Both the position numbers and the translations under genes were made by a program. DNA of 64,000 bases, taken from contig JADJZA010000005.1 of assembly GCA_016719385.1 (NCBI GenBank), forward strand, positions 1 to 64,000, read 5' to 3'. Below, in pieces: positions 9,488-20,116 of this stretch. The stretch's first letter is position 1. Every line of letters begins with the position of its first letter. The stretch comes from Candidatus Microthrix subdominans. Its GTDB lineage: Bacteria > Actinomycetota > Acidimicrobiia > Acidimicrobiales > Microtrichaceae. The notes beneath the pieces were generated by a model. It had not been told where the DNA came from. It did no database searches and saw only the letters and a program-made list of their open reading frames with translations.

Positions 9488-12020
9488 TCACGCCTTGCGG
9501 GCACGACGCAACGACGCGCGAGCCGAGAACCCAACCTGGGTTCCCAACCTGATCGTCGCGCTCCCTTCCGTCTTCCGGGCGTAAGGTGTCAGATCGGTCA
9601 CGTCACCCCAGGCGTCCGACCACACGATGTAGAGGCCGTGGTGCTCAGGGTCGAATGGTGGGGTCCGCTCTGACACCCGGAACCCGCGCAACGGGTCAGC
9701 GCCTTGCACCCCGGAGTCGAGGTTGTCCGACCCGTCCGATGCGACACCCACATCAGGGTCGAACACGGCGACCGGGGCACCCAGCGGAAGAATCTCGGCG
9801 TCAGAGTTGTTGGTCATTTCGACGGTCCACGACAGGGTGGCCAGGTTGTTGCGGGTCAGCATCGATCGGGCGGTCGAGGTCAGCTGGGCGGCGCTGGTGT
9901 CTTCAACGCGGGTGGGTGACACGGTGTCACGGCCGAGCGGGCCAAGACCGTTCGGGTGTTGAGGGGCCAACGAAGTCCTTCGACGCGGTCCCGTACGGTG
10001 ATGCCGTCCAGCTGTTCCCCTCCGACGACGTTGCCCACACCTTGGACACTTTGCCTTCGCCGTCCACGGTCTGGGCGATGTCGGCTTTCAGGATTCGTGG
10101 TGCGTTGGTGCCGAACTTGCTTCCGGGGCGTGGCACCAGCGCCTGGTCGAGGACTGGCGACACCACAATGTCGGTGGACGCTTCGGAGCCCCACAACGTA
10201 GCGGCGGGCGCGATGTTGAGCGACGGCCACGGTATCCCTTCGCGTTCGGTGAGGAGGACTTCCCAAGCTGCGTCAGGCGCATGCGGTCCACTGGGTGAGC
10301 TCCAACGGGTCGTGCCAGGTGTCGTCCAGGTTGACGACACCGAATGTTGGCCCGTCAGGCCCGGACGCCACCTTGGGGCCTCTCCTCACGATGGAAAGGA
10401 ACGTGTCACCGGCGACCAGACCAACGCAGTCCTCGATCGTCAGGTTGGTTTGCCCGTAGTACAGGCCGGGAAACACCGGTTTTGGGTCAGTCCGTCATCC
10501 GCGGCGAGATACCACGACAGCGGGCGGGTCGTCAGCGTTGTCACCCAGCGCTCGCGGGTGCCGTTGGTCAGCAGGCCGATCCCCGACGACGCCCTCGCGA
10601 TCGTGTCCCGTCCTGCCGCCTCCGCCTCACCGAGGGGGAACCTCCCCTTGGTTGTCATCACCCACGACGCCAACGACCGGTCGATGTTCGCCAGCCGTGC
10701 CGCCAACCCGGTAGGTACACCTTCCAGCTGGATCGTCCCCATCTCAGCGGACGGGTTCATGATCGCCTGGGGGATCACGATGCCGGTCCGACGACGACCC
10801 GCTGCCGGGTGTAGTTCCGGGTCCGGTAGGAAGCCCCGTCGACTTCGACCCTGAACCGTTGCCCCATGTCGTTGACCTGTGCGGTCCCAGCACCGACGCT
10901 TGTCCCCAACGACACCTCGCGCTGACCAACCAGGGTGATCCCGGTCGAGTTGACCGCCCGCACTCCGATGATGTGCCCGTTCCCGTCGTTCACGTCAGAG
11001 TTGTGGGTCGCAGCGATACTCATCGTTCCACGGAGGGACGCCCAGAAGCTGAACCCGTCCTCACCGCGACGCAACTCGGCTTCCCAGCGGGTCACCGTCG
11101 TCTGGATACCACCAGCGAACGGGGCGTCACGGTCGGCCATCCACGTTACCCGCAACGTCTCCGAGTCAGCGTAGATCACCGTCAGAGTCGAAGGGTTCGC
11201 CATCCCGGTCAGGAACTGTGAGATCGTCAGGGCAGGGGACGCCTTGAGTTCACCGGTCGCCTGATCGAACTGCAACAGCCGATGTTCGGTCATCGGAGTT
11301 GCAGGCGAGTTGCCGACCGCCGGACGTGCAGCGAACGGCAACTCGATCCCCGCTTTCCCGTTCCGCAACCGGACCGGATACCCGGCGGTGGGCTGACCGT
11401 GCATCGGCCACCACACACCGGCAGCGAACACCTCGACACGAGGTGACCCGGCCAGGAATTGGCGGGCACGCGTACGTCGTCAACGACAACGAGGTCAACT
11501 GTGGGAACGCGACACGGGTCAGCCTCCCTCCAACGGGTTGTCGGAGTACGCGTCCCGGCCCGCGGGAACGCCGAGGAGAACTGGACCGGTGACGACACCG
11601 CATACGAGTTGCCGAACAGGCTGGTCGTCACCTTGGCTGTCTCCTGGGTCAACCGTCGCAACCCGACCGACACCGACCGTTCTTGGGGTACTTGCTGACC
11701 GGAGTCGATGTCGCCCCTCGACGCCATGGCGGGCCACGCCGCGCCGGTCGCCTCCCCGGCGGACACCACTTGGTAGATGCCGTCGATCGACGGGCGCACG
11801 TCCGACCACACCGGGACGATCATCCCTTCGGTCAACGTCGCCCAACCCAACGCTCGAACGTCCACCGCTGCCTGCCCGTGTTCAACACACGGGACGATCA
11901 CACCGGACAGCTGAAACGTGGACCCTCGGTTGGGGTAGTCGCGGTGAACGTGGTCGGCTCCGCAACGTCAGCGGTCAACCATCCGACGTGCACCGCTGGC
12001 TTGTCGTGTTCGCATCCCAT
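9488..12020 (-). CDS. Distal tail/baseplate protein (single gene split by indels)
   Basis: The first gene after the tape measure starts at an ATG (12018-12020) 4 bp after GGAGG. The frame changes near 11910, 11535, 11440, 10785, 10500, 10285 and 9962, but coding continues across all of them and no stop or ribosome site makes a natural boundary, so I read one protein of about 840 residues. The partner reading (62743-64000) is open across the last 1.25 kb. The N-terminal third includes an RPSIDGIYQVV segment; the C-terminal part is beta-rich with Trp and Tyr. No enzymatic motif is seen. Position fits a distal tail or minor tail protein contacting the host. It ends two bases from the convergent SGNH fusion gene. 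Confidence 0.65.
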
Positions 12021-12032
12021 CAGACCTCCAAC

Positions 12033-15000
12033 CTACCCGGCGTTCGCCATCGCTTCGGCGGCAACACGACGGCCTTCCGCTGTCCGGAACACTTCGCGGA
12101 GCATCGCCATCAACTCGCGGCGGTCCAGCTTGGAGAGGGTCGCCTTGTCCCCTGACACGACCAGTTCGATGATGTGTTTGACCGTGCGCATCTCGTCGCC
12201 TTCACCACCGGTTTGCGCTCTGCTCGCTGGAGCCTCGGGAGAGGCCCTGTTCACAATTCGTCGCAGCTCTTCGAGCGCTCCCCTTGTGATGGTAGGCGAC
12301 GCCGCTCTGTGGCTGACAGGGGGTGCTAGCGCTGACATTCGGAGCGTAGCGTCACGTTGCTGCGCTGGAGATGCTGCTGAGGGGCTCACGCCGAGCCCCG
12401 GCGCTCCTGCCCCGACGCTCCTCACCGCTATCCCGAGCGCCCGTGTCTGGTCGCGGGTGAACACCGTCTCCTGACCAAGAACCGTTACTGTGCGCTCCTG
12501 GTCCCGCCGGCCTGGAACGACACCTCCAGTGTGAAACGACTCGTAGGTCGGCAGCTTCGGCATCGAATACGTCTCGCCTCGCCCGGGCACCCCAATGATG
12601 TCGGGCACTGTGAACGACAGTTCACCGACCGTGTTGTTCCAGATCTTCGCGATCCAGTTGAACGCACCACCGGCGAGGTCTTTCAGCCCAGTGAACGCTG
12701 AGCCGATCCCGTTGAGGAGCCCACCAATCAGGTCCTTCCCTTTGTTGAACAGGAACTTCCCGACGTTGCCGATCGTTTCGACGATCTTCCCTGGCAGATC
12801 TCTGAACCAGTTCATCACTCCAGCTGCCAACTCCGGAATCTTCTCGCGCAGCCAGATCCACGCGTGCGCCATCCACAACACGAGCTGTTCCTTGAAGCCG
12901 CCCACCTTCTCGATCAGCCAGCCGGGGAGACCCTTGAACCAATCGAGCACCGCTCCCACAAGTCGGGGAAGGTTCGTGACAAGCCAAGAAAGAGCGGTGC
13001 CGGCCCAACTCACCAACTGATCCTTCAGCGCTATCGCTGCGCCCACCAGCCTGCCGGGCAGCCCCTTGAACCACTCGATCACGCCCAGAGCTATCTCCCC
13101 CATCTTGGGGACCAGCCACTCGAACGCTGCAGTCAGCGCCTCGAGCAACTTGATGGGCAGAGACACCAACCCCTTGACCAGGTTGACGACAAGCCAGAAC
13201 CCTTTCTCTAGGGCCCACGGGATCGCGGTTCCAACAAACCAGCTAGCCAGTGACACGAGCGCCTGACCCAAGAACGCGATCGCCTTCGGTGCAAACTCGA
13301 CAGCCCACCCAACGATCGCACCCAGCAGCGAAGCTGCCTTTGTGACCATCCACGGGATTGCTGTCGTTACGAACCAAGCGCCCAGAGCAATCAGCGCCTG
13401 GCCGAGCCACATGATCGCCTTCGGTGCGAACTCGACAACCCACCCGAGGATGGCCCCACCCAGAGCAATCGACTGGGTAACAAGCCACGGGATCGCAGTC
13501 GTCACAAACCAGACACCGAGCTGAATCAGCGCTTCTCCGAGCCACACGATCGCCTTCGGTGCGAACTCAATAGCCCACCCAACAATCGCCCCACCGAGCT
13601 GGAGCGCTTTCTCTGCCATCCACGGGACAGCTGTTCCCACGATCCAAACGCCGATCGCTAGCAGCGCTTCCCCGAGCCACACAATCGCCTTAGGGGGCGT
13701 ACTCAGAGACCCACCCGATAGCCGCTGTGAGGAGTATGCCTCCTTTCTCGACGATAAACGGAACAGCAGTCGACGTGAACCATGTGCCCAGCTTGCTGAG
13801 CAGCTCACCCAGGATCGTGCCGAGTTCCCCGTAGAGGTTCTTCAGGGTCGCGAACCCGTTCTTGATTGCCTCCCAAGCGCCGGCAAAGTCACCGGTGAAC
13901 ACCTTGGCGAGCACCTTGGCTGCAGTGATGATCGGCGTCAGGTAAATCTTCCCGATGATCGTGCCGACCTTCTTGATGACCGGCCAAACCTTGGCCCATG
14001 CGTCCATGAACGCCCCACCGATAACGGTGGCCACCTTCTTGACCGTGTCCCAGAGTCCCAGCAAGAACCGGCCGACAGCGTCCACAGCAGAGCGGAACGG
14101 CTCGAAGTTCTTGTAGGCGTACATCCGACAGCTCCACCCAAAGCGACAACAGCGAGCACGACTGCTGTGACAGGCCACGAAATAGCCATCAGCGACCCGG
14201 CCAGGGGAACAGTGGTGAGCAGCCACGCAGCGAACAACCCGGTTAGCACCATCACCACCGGCTTGAACGTGAGCAACGTCGCTACAAGCGAAGCAGCGTG
14301 AGTTGCCAGTGAGATCATCGGCGGGAGGATCGGCAGCAACGACACCAGAATGTCAGCGAACGCCAACGCCAGGTCGCCAATCGCTTTCACCATGCGAGGC
14401 TCAGCAAACGCTGATATGGCAGGAGCGAGCGCCTCCCCGAGCATCCCAACGATCTCGCCGCCCACCTCGAGCAACGGCGAGAACGCCACGAGCAGCTCCC
14501 CGCAGCGCCGGCAATCGCTGTGACCCCCGGGCCCGCCGCCTCAAACCCGACGGCCAACGACTTCGTGAACGTGCCCAGAGGGCCCATCAGTTCTTTCAGC
14601 ACACCCCCGCCGACTGTGGCAACAGTGCCAAGCAGCGTCGCGAACGGGCCCACAACCTTGCCGAACTCTGGTCCCAGCTCCCCACCATCGACTGGATCTC
14701 TTTAATGCTCGCCTCGGAGCTCGGGCATGGCTGCTCCGCCGGCGATAAGCGCAGCGGTCTCGAACTCGCCGCCGAGCTGCTCAAGGTCACCCTTGATGTT
14801 GTCCAGCTTGGTTTTGGCTAGCTCTGTCGCGTACCCAGAATCAGCAACAGCGTCGGTCCACTTGTTGACGCCCTCCGCGCCTTCGTTGTAGAGGATGTTT
14901 GCTGCGCGGATAGCGTCGGTGCCAAACCAGGCCTGCATCTCCGCTGCTCGCATCTCGGGCGTTAGGTCACCGAAAGCGTCTTGCATCGCCTGCGCAGACT

Positions 15001-16753
15001 CGGCCAAACCGATGAACTCGCCCTTCGAGTCGAAGAACGAGAGACCTAGCCGCTCTGCTTGCTCGCCCTGCTTGCGTGTGGCGGGAACGAGGCGCTGCAG
15101 CATCGTCTTAAACGAAGTGCCAGCGTCTGAACCTTCGAGGCTCTGCTGGGAGAACATGGACAGGGCGCCAACTGTTTCCTCCATCGAGATGCCAAACGAG
15201 TTCGCCCCTAGCGCCGACTGGGAAAGGCCGAGACCAAGGCCTTCAACGTCGGTGGACGACTTGTTTGCGCCAGCAGCGAGCACGTCAGCTGCGAACGTGG
15301 CGTCCTTGCCTTTCAACCCGAACGCGTTCAACTGGTTGGAGGTGATCTCCGCAGCGACGCCCAAGTCCAACGCCCCAGCGCCGGCCAACCCGAGCGCCCC
15401 CGGCACCGCACCGCCGAGCACATCTCCGAGCCCCACACCAGCCTTGATCAGCTCGATTTGAGCAGTGACCACCTCAGACGCTGAGAACGCTGTTGAGGCG
15501 CCCAAGTCGAGGGCCTGCGCCTCGAGGAGTTTCATTTGGGCGTCGGTGGCTCCGGCGGTTCCCTTCAAGTCTGCGAGAGCCTCAGTGAAGTCTGCGGACT
15601 TCTTGGCGCTCGCACCAAACAGCCCCGCTGACGCGATCGCTGGGAGCCCAACAGCTGCACCCCCGGCCAGCGCCCCCATCATCAGCCCGCCACTACCACC
15701 CGCAGACGCTGCGCCCATGCTCGCTGCGAGCTGCGTCGTGTCAGCTCGCAGATTCATGTCGATGCTGAACTTGTTGGAGAGCGACGCAGCGATGGTCTTG
15801 AGTTTCACGGCCAGCGCCGGCGAGTCAGCGTCGAGCGGAACATCGACCGCTTTCCCTGCCCGCGCTGCTGCTTGCGCTTTGGCTTTCGCTAGCGGGACCG
15901 CCCCAGTGCGCATCTCAGCGCCGAGAGGCACGTCCACTTGCTGCCCTAGCGCAACCGCTTTAGCGCGCAGCTGCCCGGCTGACCCGGGCTGCAGGGTGGG
16001 AACGAAGAACAGCTTCCCTACCGGGTTCACTCGGGCAGCGAACGCTTTCGCCTCAGCACGAAGCGGGGCAACCGAACCCGACGCGATCCCAACATCGAAC
16101 TTGACCGCAGTATCACCGGACAGCCGGGTGGCGAGCGCTTTCACCTGCGTCTTCAGCTGAGTGGCCGCACCGGACACGAGCGCCACATCAAACTTGATTG
16201 GCACCGATCCAGAGAGCCGCTGAGATAACGCCCGAGCCTCAGCTTTCAGCTCAGCTGCTGACCCGGTCTGCAGATCAACGTCGAACGCCAGCGACGGCTT
16301 TGACTTCTTGCTCGCCAGAACGGCTGCGGTTTTAAGTTCCTGAGCTGCGCCTGCCTGCAAGTCAACATCAAACGTCAGCGACGGTTTCGCTTTCTGGCCG
16401 GCGAGCATCCCGGCCGACTTGAGTTCCTGAGATGCGCCACGCTGCAGCTCCACATCAAACGTCAGGACAGGTTTGATCCGAGCATTCAGCGCTTTAGCGT
16501 CAGCCGTGAGCATCTGCGCCGACCGCTTCGCTAGCTCCGGTGAGAATGTCACCTCAGCATCAACGAGCGAGTTCTGAGCTGCGACCATCTTCCCGAGCCG
16601 AGACTTGAACCCCCGTGCCAACTCAGGCTCAATCTGAATCTCAGCTTTGTGGGTTTGCTCAGCTTTGGTCAGCAGGGTGCGCAGCGCCGGCGAGAAACCC
16701 TTCCCATCAGGGAGGACGGTTACGTCTACTGCGCCTGCGGTGTCAGTGGCCAT
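12033..16753 (-). CDS. Tape measure protein (interrupted by indels)
   Basis: About 1570 residues when frames near 14710, 14660, 14510, 14125 and 13695 are joined. The N-terminal ~330 residues hold about seven degenerate ~30-residue units of the form xFDVxLxxGxxxxLKxxAxxL, then a Gly/Ala-rich hydrophobic stretch and a phage-TP901 TMP-like core (ADLKGTAGATDAQMKLLEAQA). The middle has about five 45-residue hydrophobic repeats, then amphipathic GLPGxLxEKVGxFK-type repeats, and an acidic/basic C-terminus. Length and hydrophobicity match the tail-length ruler that is also involved in DNA ejection, and it directly follows the tail chaperones. The breaks cluster in low-complexity DNA, so I regard them as errors. 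Confidence 0.85.
13220..13820 (-). repeat. Tandem 45-residue (135-bp) repeats in the tape measure gene
   Basis: Units starting APKAIxWLGxAL and containing WFVxTAIPW recur every 135 bp (the AIV/AFG block lies at about 13287, 13422, 13557 and 13692), about five copies in all. Third positions vary while the hydrophobic pattern is kept, so the array is an old coding repeat rather than an assembly artefact. Confidence 0.75.
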
Positions 16754-16765
16754 GAGGAGGCCAGC

Positions 16766-17071
16766 CTATCCTCCAGTTGCTGTTCTCCATGGTGACGCCG
16801 CCACAGCAGCCTCAACTTCTTTGGCGTCACGCGTCCGCACCCTGGGGGCCCCGTTGGATCCCTTGGCGCCATGCTTGCGCAGCAGTTCGCTCATCGCCTT
16901 GTCGAGGCTTTCTCGCGACGTGGCGTTGAACACGGCTGAGTAGAGCGCTCGATCTTCGGGCTCTGCGTGCTCGGTCACAATCCGCCACGTCACTGCGCAC
17001 CATTCGCGCAGACTCAGACTGGCAGGATTCTGGCCGCCAGCAATCAGCACACCGAGCACGTCATCGGCCAT
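16766..17071 (-). CDS. Tail assembly chaperone, downstream frame
   Basis: 101 residues from the ATG at 17071, but the -1 frame is open far upstream (reading QASWAPYWGAVGAQHIATA before the Met), overlapping the end of the preceding gene. That is the usual two-frame G/GT-like chaperone arrangement, in which a programmed -1 slip makes a fusion. Its rich Ala/Arg composition and place between the first chaperone and the tape measure agree. I could not find a canonical X XXY YYZ slip site in the overlap. Confidence 0.65.
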   Translation of the reverse strand: MADDVLGVLIAGGQNPASLSLREWCAVTWRIVTEHAEPEDRALYSAVFNATSRESLDKAMSELLRKHGAKGSNGAPRVRTRDAKEVEAAVAASPWRTATGG

Positions 17072-17094
17072 TGCTGTGGCGATGTGTTGGGCGC

Positions 17095-17526
17095 CTACCG
17101 CGCCCCAGTAGGGCGCCCAGCTCGCTTGGCGGTGCGACGCTGCTCGCGGTTCTCGAACACTGCTGCCAGTTTGGTTGTGATCTTCTGCAGCGACGGGAGG
17201 CTCACTTCCTCCGCTTCGTAGGCTTCGAACGCTGTCTCAGCGAACTGGTCGCGCTGGTCGGCCTGCACGAGACCGCACAGCTGGCCGAGCACGAAACCCG
17301 CCGGGTTCTGGTTGCCGTCGGGAAGGTTCGTGTCGATGTACGGGGCCGGCGCCATGTCCCAGCTGCGACCGAACAGCCGGAACGAGCCGGGGGACCGCTT
17401 GGGCTCCTTGTCGACCACGTCGGCGTCGAGGTCGAACAGCGGGTCAACCACGTCGAGGTCGTCAACGGTCAGCCGCTTGGCGTCGTTGGGGTAGTCCTCG
17501 TCCTCAGTGTGCCGATCGTCTGCCAT
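17095..17526 (-). CDS. Tail assembly chaperone, upstream frame
   Basis: 143 residues. The start is set at MADDRHTEDEDYPND (17524-17526), 9 bp after AAGGAGCA; a longer frame upstream lacks a ribosome site. An acidic N-terminus, a short PxPYIDTNLPDG loop and a helical C-terminus ending in Lys/Arg are usual for this protein. It is needed to fold or hold the tape measure during tail building and is absent from virions in known phages. Confidence 0.7.
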   Translation of the reverse strand: MADDRHTEDEDYPNDAKRLTVDDLDVVDPLFDLDADVVDKEPKRSPGSFRLFGRSWDMAPAPYIDTNLPDGNQNPAGFVLGQLCGLVQADQRDQFAETAFEAYEAEEVSLPSLQKITTKLAAVFENREQRRTAKRAGRPTGAR

Positions 17527-17546
17527 GCGGTGTTGCTCCTTGGTGC

Positions 17547-17972
17547 TCAGCGCTCCCGGTAGGAGACGCCTCGGTGGTTGCGCGCCACGGTAGCAGCCGC
17601 CTTTGACAAGTACTTGCGCGGAGGTGACCCCTTGACTTTCTTCGCGAACACCCACCCCCCACCGCGAGGGTTTCGCCACGCAAGCATCCTGGCGTTCTTC
17701 GGTCGGATCGGGGCCCGTCTCGGCCCGTAAATACCAGTCCCGTCGTGCTGCCATTTCGGCACGTTCGGGGTTGGGTGCTCCGACACGACGCGTACCTGAT
17801 TGCGCACAGCGTCCACTTTGACGTGGATGCCTGGTGCGAGCCGCCGGTCGGGCATCACAGCCGAGCGCAGCACGTTCATTCGAGCGATCATCTGGATGGC
17901 TTTGGCGTTGGCGATCAGCCCGGGCAGCGCTGCTCGCTCTGCGATCTTGTCAGCTTGCGGGTAGACCTTCAT
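17547..17972 (-). CDS. HK97 gp10-like neck/tail-completion protein
   Basis: 141 residues from the Met at 17972 (MKVYPQADKIAERAA), which overlaps the end of the preceding gene. The helix-rich start is followed by a beta part with HDGTGIYGPRRAPIRPK, a WRNPRGGGWVFAKKVKG strand pair and a C-terminal helix: the layout of the HK97 gp10/neck family. Basic overall. It sits before the tail chaperones, as expected for a protein joining tail tube to head. Confidence 0.6.
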   Translation of the reverse strand: MKVYPQADKIAERAALPGLIANAKAIQMIARMNVLRSAVMPDRRLAPGIHVKVDAVRNQVRVVSEHPTPNVPKWQHDGTGIYGPRRAPIRPKNARMLAWRNPRGGGWVFAKKVKGSPPRKYLSKAAATVARNHRGVSYRER

Positions 17973-18225
17973 TGCCCTCAGCCTCACTGGCGGGCTCAGG
18001 GGTGCCCACCTCGAGCAGACCGGCAACCTCGGGGGGCGCCTCAGCTCGCGAGGGGTCCTCCTCCGCCTGCACGACCTCTGCGAGCCCCGCACGAACGACC
18101 GGGTGCGTCTCGTCGCCGGCAAACAGCTCCCCGGCTCTCAGACCGGCTGCAGCTTGCCGGGCGCGGTAGGTGCGCGTCTCGGGCTCGGGCTGCTTCTTGG
18201 CGGTCGTCTTGCGGCGTGCGGTCAT
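17950..18225 (-). CDS. Small protein, basic N-terminus and acidic C-terminus
   Basis: 91 residues starting MTARRKTTAKKQPEPETR, with GGGAGCAGCA upstream as ribosome site, and overlapping the next gene by 23 bp. The first 15 residues are Lys/Arg-rich and the C-terminal half is Glu/Pro-rich. I recognise no family. Its place in the connector region suggests a virion assembly role. Confidence 0.55.
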   Translation of the reverse strand: MTARRKTTAKKQPEPETRTYRARQAAAGLRAGELFAGDETHPVVRAGLAEVVQAEEDPSRAEAPPEVAGLLEVGTPEPASEAEGNEGLPAS

Positions 18226-18251
18226 TGCTGCTCCCTGGTTTGATTAGCTCG

Positions 18252-20021
18252 TCAGTCTACGGTGACTTCCATGGTGTAGAGACTCATCCCGCCCGTCGTG
18301 GAAACGTGAACCCACCCCTCGGACGCCTGTTTGGTTTGGCACCGGCCAAGCACCGACGACGGCTGCCGGCGCGCTGTGGCGAGGCCTCGCAGCATCTGAT
18401 CCCGAGTCTCGGCTTGGCGGAGCGCGTAATCCGATTCGGTGTCAGGGTCGGGGATCTCGTCTGCTTGGGGGATGGGGGTGCACTGGTGGAGCGACAGCTT
18501 AATGGTTGCTGAGCGCACGAGCCGCCGACCGTCCGCAGTCTTGTAGCCGTCTTTGACGATGGTGGCTGTGAGCTGGCACGGGCACCCCCCGGGCGGTGGC
18601 CCTTCAGGCGTGGCGTCTGTGGTAACGAACGCACGGGCGCACTCTGCGCCGCACAGGAACGCAGCGTCGAGGAGCGCTTGGGCAATCTGCCACGAGCGTG
18701 GTGACACGTCAGCTGGCGGGACGGGCTCAGGGGGCAACACCGTGAACTCGACGGTCGTCTCGCCGTCTGGTGTGGTGACCGTGATAGTGGCTGGCCCGTC
18801 GGGGCAGCCGGGAGGTACGACAACGGTGATGATGTTGCCGTCGTTGCTGACGATGGCGACAGGATCGCCGCACATGGTGACGGTGGCGCCGGTCAGGTTG
18901 GTGCCGACGATCTGGATGGTGGCACCGGGGCGGGCGGCGCCGGGGAACACTGCGACGACGGTCGGGTCGGGCGGGCAGCCCTCGCAGTCGAGGTATTCGA
19001 TCGGGTACGGGTCAGACGACCCGGCGCTGTTCGTGAGGACCAGGTCGTAGGTGCCGGGCGGCAGGACTGGCGCACCCATAACCACGAAGCCAACTCCGCC
19101 GACGTCGAGCACCCCAACGACCCCGACGTCCACTCCGCCTACCTCGGCGCTAACCACGTCAGTGATCGGGAAGATGACGGGGATCAGCACCTGCTGGCTG
19201 TCGGCGGCGTCGGCACAGAGGTATAACGGGTACGCTCCGTAAATGACCGGCACGGTGACAACCGGCGGCGCCTCGAACGTGAACGTCTCAGCGGCGCTGG
19301 TGCCTGCGGGGGTGGTGATCGTGACGGGGGCGGGGCCTGCGGTGTGTGCCGGGCTGGTGACCGTGGCGAGGCTGCCGGACGGGTCCACGGTCAGCCCGGT
19401 GCCTGCCGTGCCGCCGAAGTCCACGGCGGTAGCGCCGGTCAGGTCGGTGCCGATGATATCGACGAGCGTGCCGCCCGTGTCGGGGCCAGACGTGGGGATC
19501 AGCTTGGTGATCGTCGGCGGTGGGGTCGGTGGCACCCGTCGTCGGGTACGCGGCCCGCTGGACGGACCCGGCCCAGCGCCCGGAGCGTCAGCGTGGCGCC
19601 CTCGTAGGTCGGCGGGGGTGTCGGGGGGGATCGCGGCGACCCGTCGCCGTTCACCGTGGCCCCGTCGGCGGACGAGCGTGGCTCCCGGGTGTGGGGGTGG
19701 CGTGCGCGTTGTGCGCCGGTTCGGTGAACGCCCAGGGCTGCGGGGCAGCGGCCGCCGACGAACGTCACCCGGCCCCCCGGCGCCGCGTGGGTCAGCGGGT
19801 CGGGGCCCCGCCACCGAGCGGTGCCGACCGGGGCGACGAGCAGAGCGGGGAGGTGGAACGGCTGCCGACCGGCCGCCGCAGCCGCCCGCCGGGTTCCCAT
19901 CGCGCGGTGCCGTCATCGTGGGGCGCGGGCCCAGGTGGTCGGGCGCCAGCACCCGCGGGGGGTGCCGGGCCACCGGGCCGCGCCGGCGCCGACGGCCGGC
20001 ACGGGATTCGTCAGCGGCCAT
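18252..20021 (-). CDS. IPT/TIG-domain protein with a Cys-containing C-terminal connector-like domain
   Basis: The start is the ATG overlapping the stop of a 31-residue ORF (TAATG). The first ~170 residues, about 19500-20020, are Pro/Arg/Gly-rich in every frame and probably damaged by indels. From about 19510 the protein is clear: an IPT/TIG fold (PTITKLIPTSGPDTGG...GTDLTGATAVDFGG), an unassigned beta domain, a second IPT copy (VVAVFPGAARPGATIQIVG) and a C-terminal ~150 residues with CGAECA, GGCPCQ and LHQCTPIPQADEIPDPD. IPT domains are immunoglobulin-like and common on virion surfaces as weak carbohydrate binders. The C-terminal part resembles a neck or tail-terminator component in position only. 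Confidence 0.6.
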   Translation of the reverse strand: MAADESRAGRRRRRGPVARHPPRVLAPDHLGPRPTMTAPRDGNPAGGCGGRSAAVPPPRSARRPGRHRSVAGPRPADPRGAGGPGDVRRRPLPRSPGRSPNRRTTRTPPPHPGATLVRRRGHGERRRVAAIPPDTPADLRGRHADAPGAGPGPSSGPRTRRRVPPTPPPTITKLIPTSGPDTGGTLVDIIGTDLTGATAVDFGGTAGTGLTVDPSGSLATVTSPAHTAGPAPVTITTPAGTSAAETFTFEAPPVVTVPVIYGAYPLYLCADAADSQQVLIPVIFPITDVVSAEVGGVDVGVVGVLDVGGVGFVVMGAPVLPPGTYDLVLTNSAGSSDPYPIEYLDCEGCPPDPTVVAVFPGAARPGATIQIVGTNLTGATVTMCGDPVAIVSNDGNIITVVVPPGCPDGPATITVTTPDGETTVEFTVLPPEPVPPADVSPRSWQIAQALLDAAFLCGAECARAFVTTDATPEGPPPGGCPCQLTATIVKDGYKTADGRRLVRSATIKLSLHQCTPIPQADEIPDPDTESDYALRQAETRDQMLRGLATARRQPSSVLGRCQTKQASEGWVHVSTTGGMSLYTMEVTVD

Positions 20022-20116
20022 TAGCGGCACCCCCCAGGGTTCAGCCGTGCCGACTCGGCCCTGAGCGCCCGAGCCTGTGCGGCCTGCACCGGGTGGATCG
20101 TCGTGCTGTTGCTCAT
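20021..20116 (-). CDS. 31-residue ORF coupled on both sides
   Basis: It reads from ATG 20116 (TGATG overlap with the lipoprotein stop) to TAA 20021 (TAATG overlap with the next start). Sequence starts MSNSTTIHPVQAAQARA and forms a single predicted helix. The one-base overlaps at both ends argue that ribosomes pass through it, either as a real peptide or as a coupling device. Confidence 0.4.
   Translation of the reverse strand: MSNSTTIHPVQAAQARALRAESARLNPGGCR

Larger units (their letters stand above)
1..10745. repeat. First reading of the genome overlap (partner 53222-64000)
   Basis: This stretch repeats the end of the window in the same order and orientation with an offset of about 53,221-53,263 bases, so the underlying unit is a circle, or a circularly permuted genome, of about 53.2 kb. 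Single-base indels break many genes here between 0.1 and 7 kb, while the plus-strand genes at 7.5-9.5 kb are almost intact. At about 960-1060 and 2150-2300 it differs from the partner by dense substitutions, which read errors do not explain. Confidence 0.93.

Noticed and set aside
1..10745. A true 10.7-kb direct terminal repeat of the virion DNA
   Set aside because: Real terminal repeats in one molecule are kept identical; here the copies differ by allelic blocks, so overlap of a circular or permuted assembly from a mixed population is more likely.
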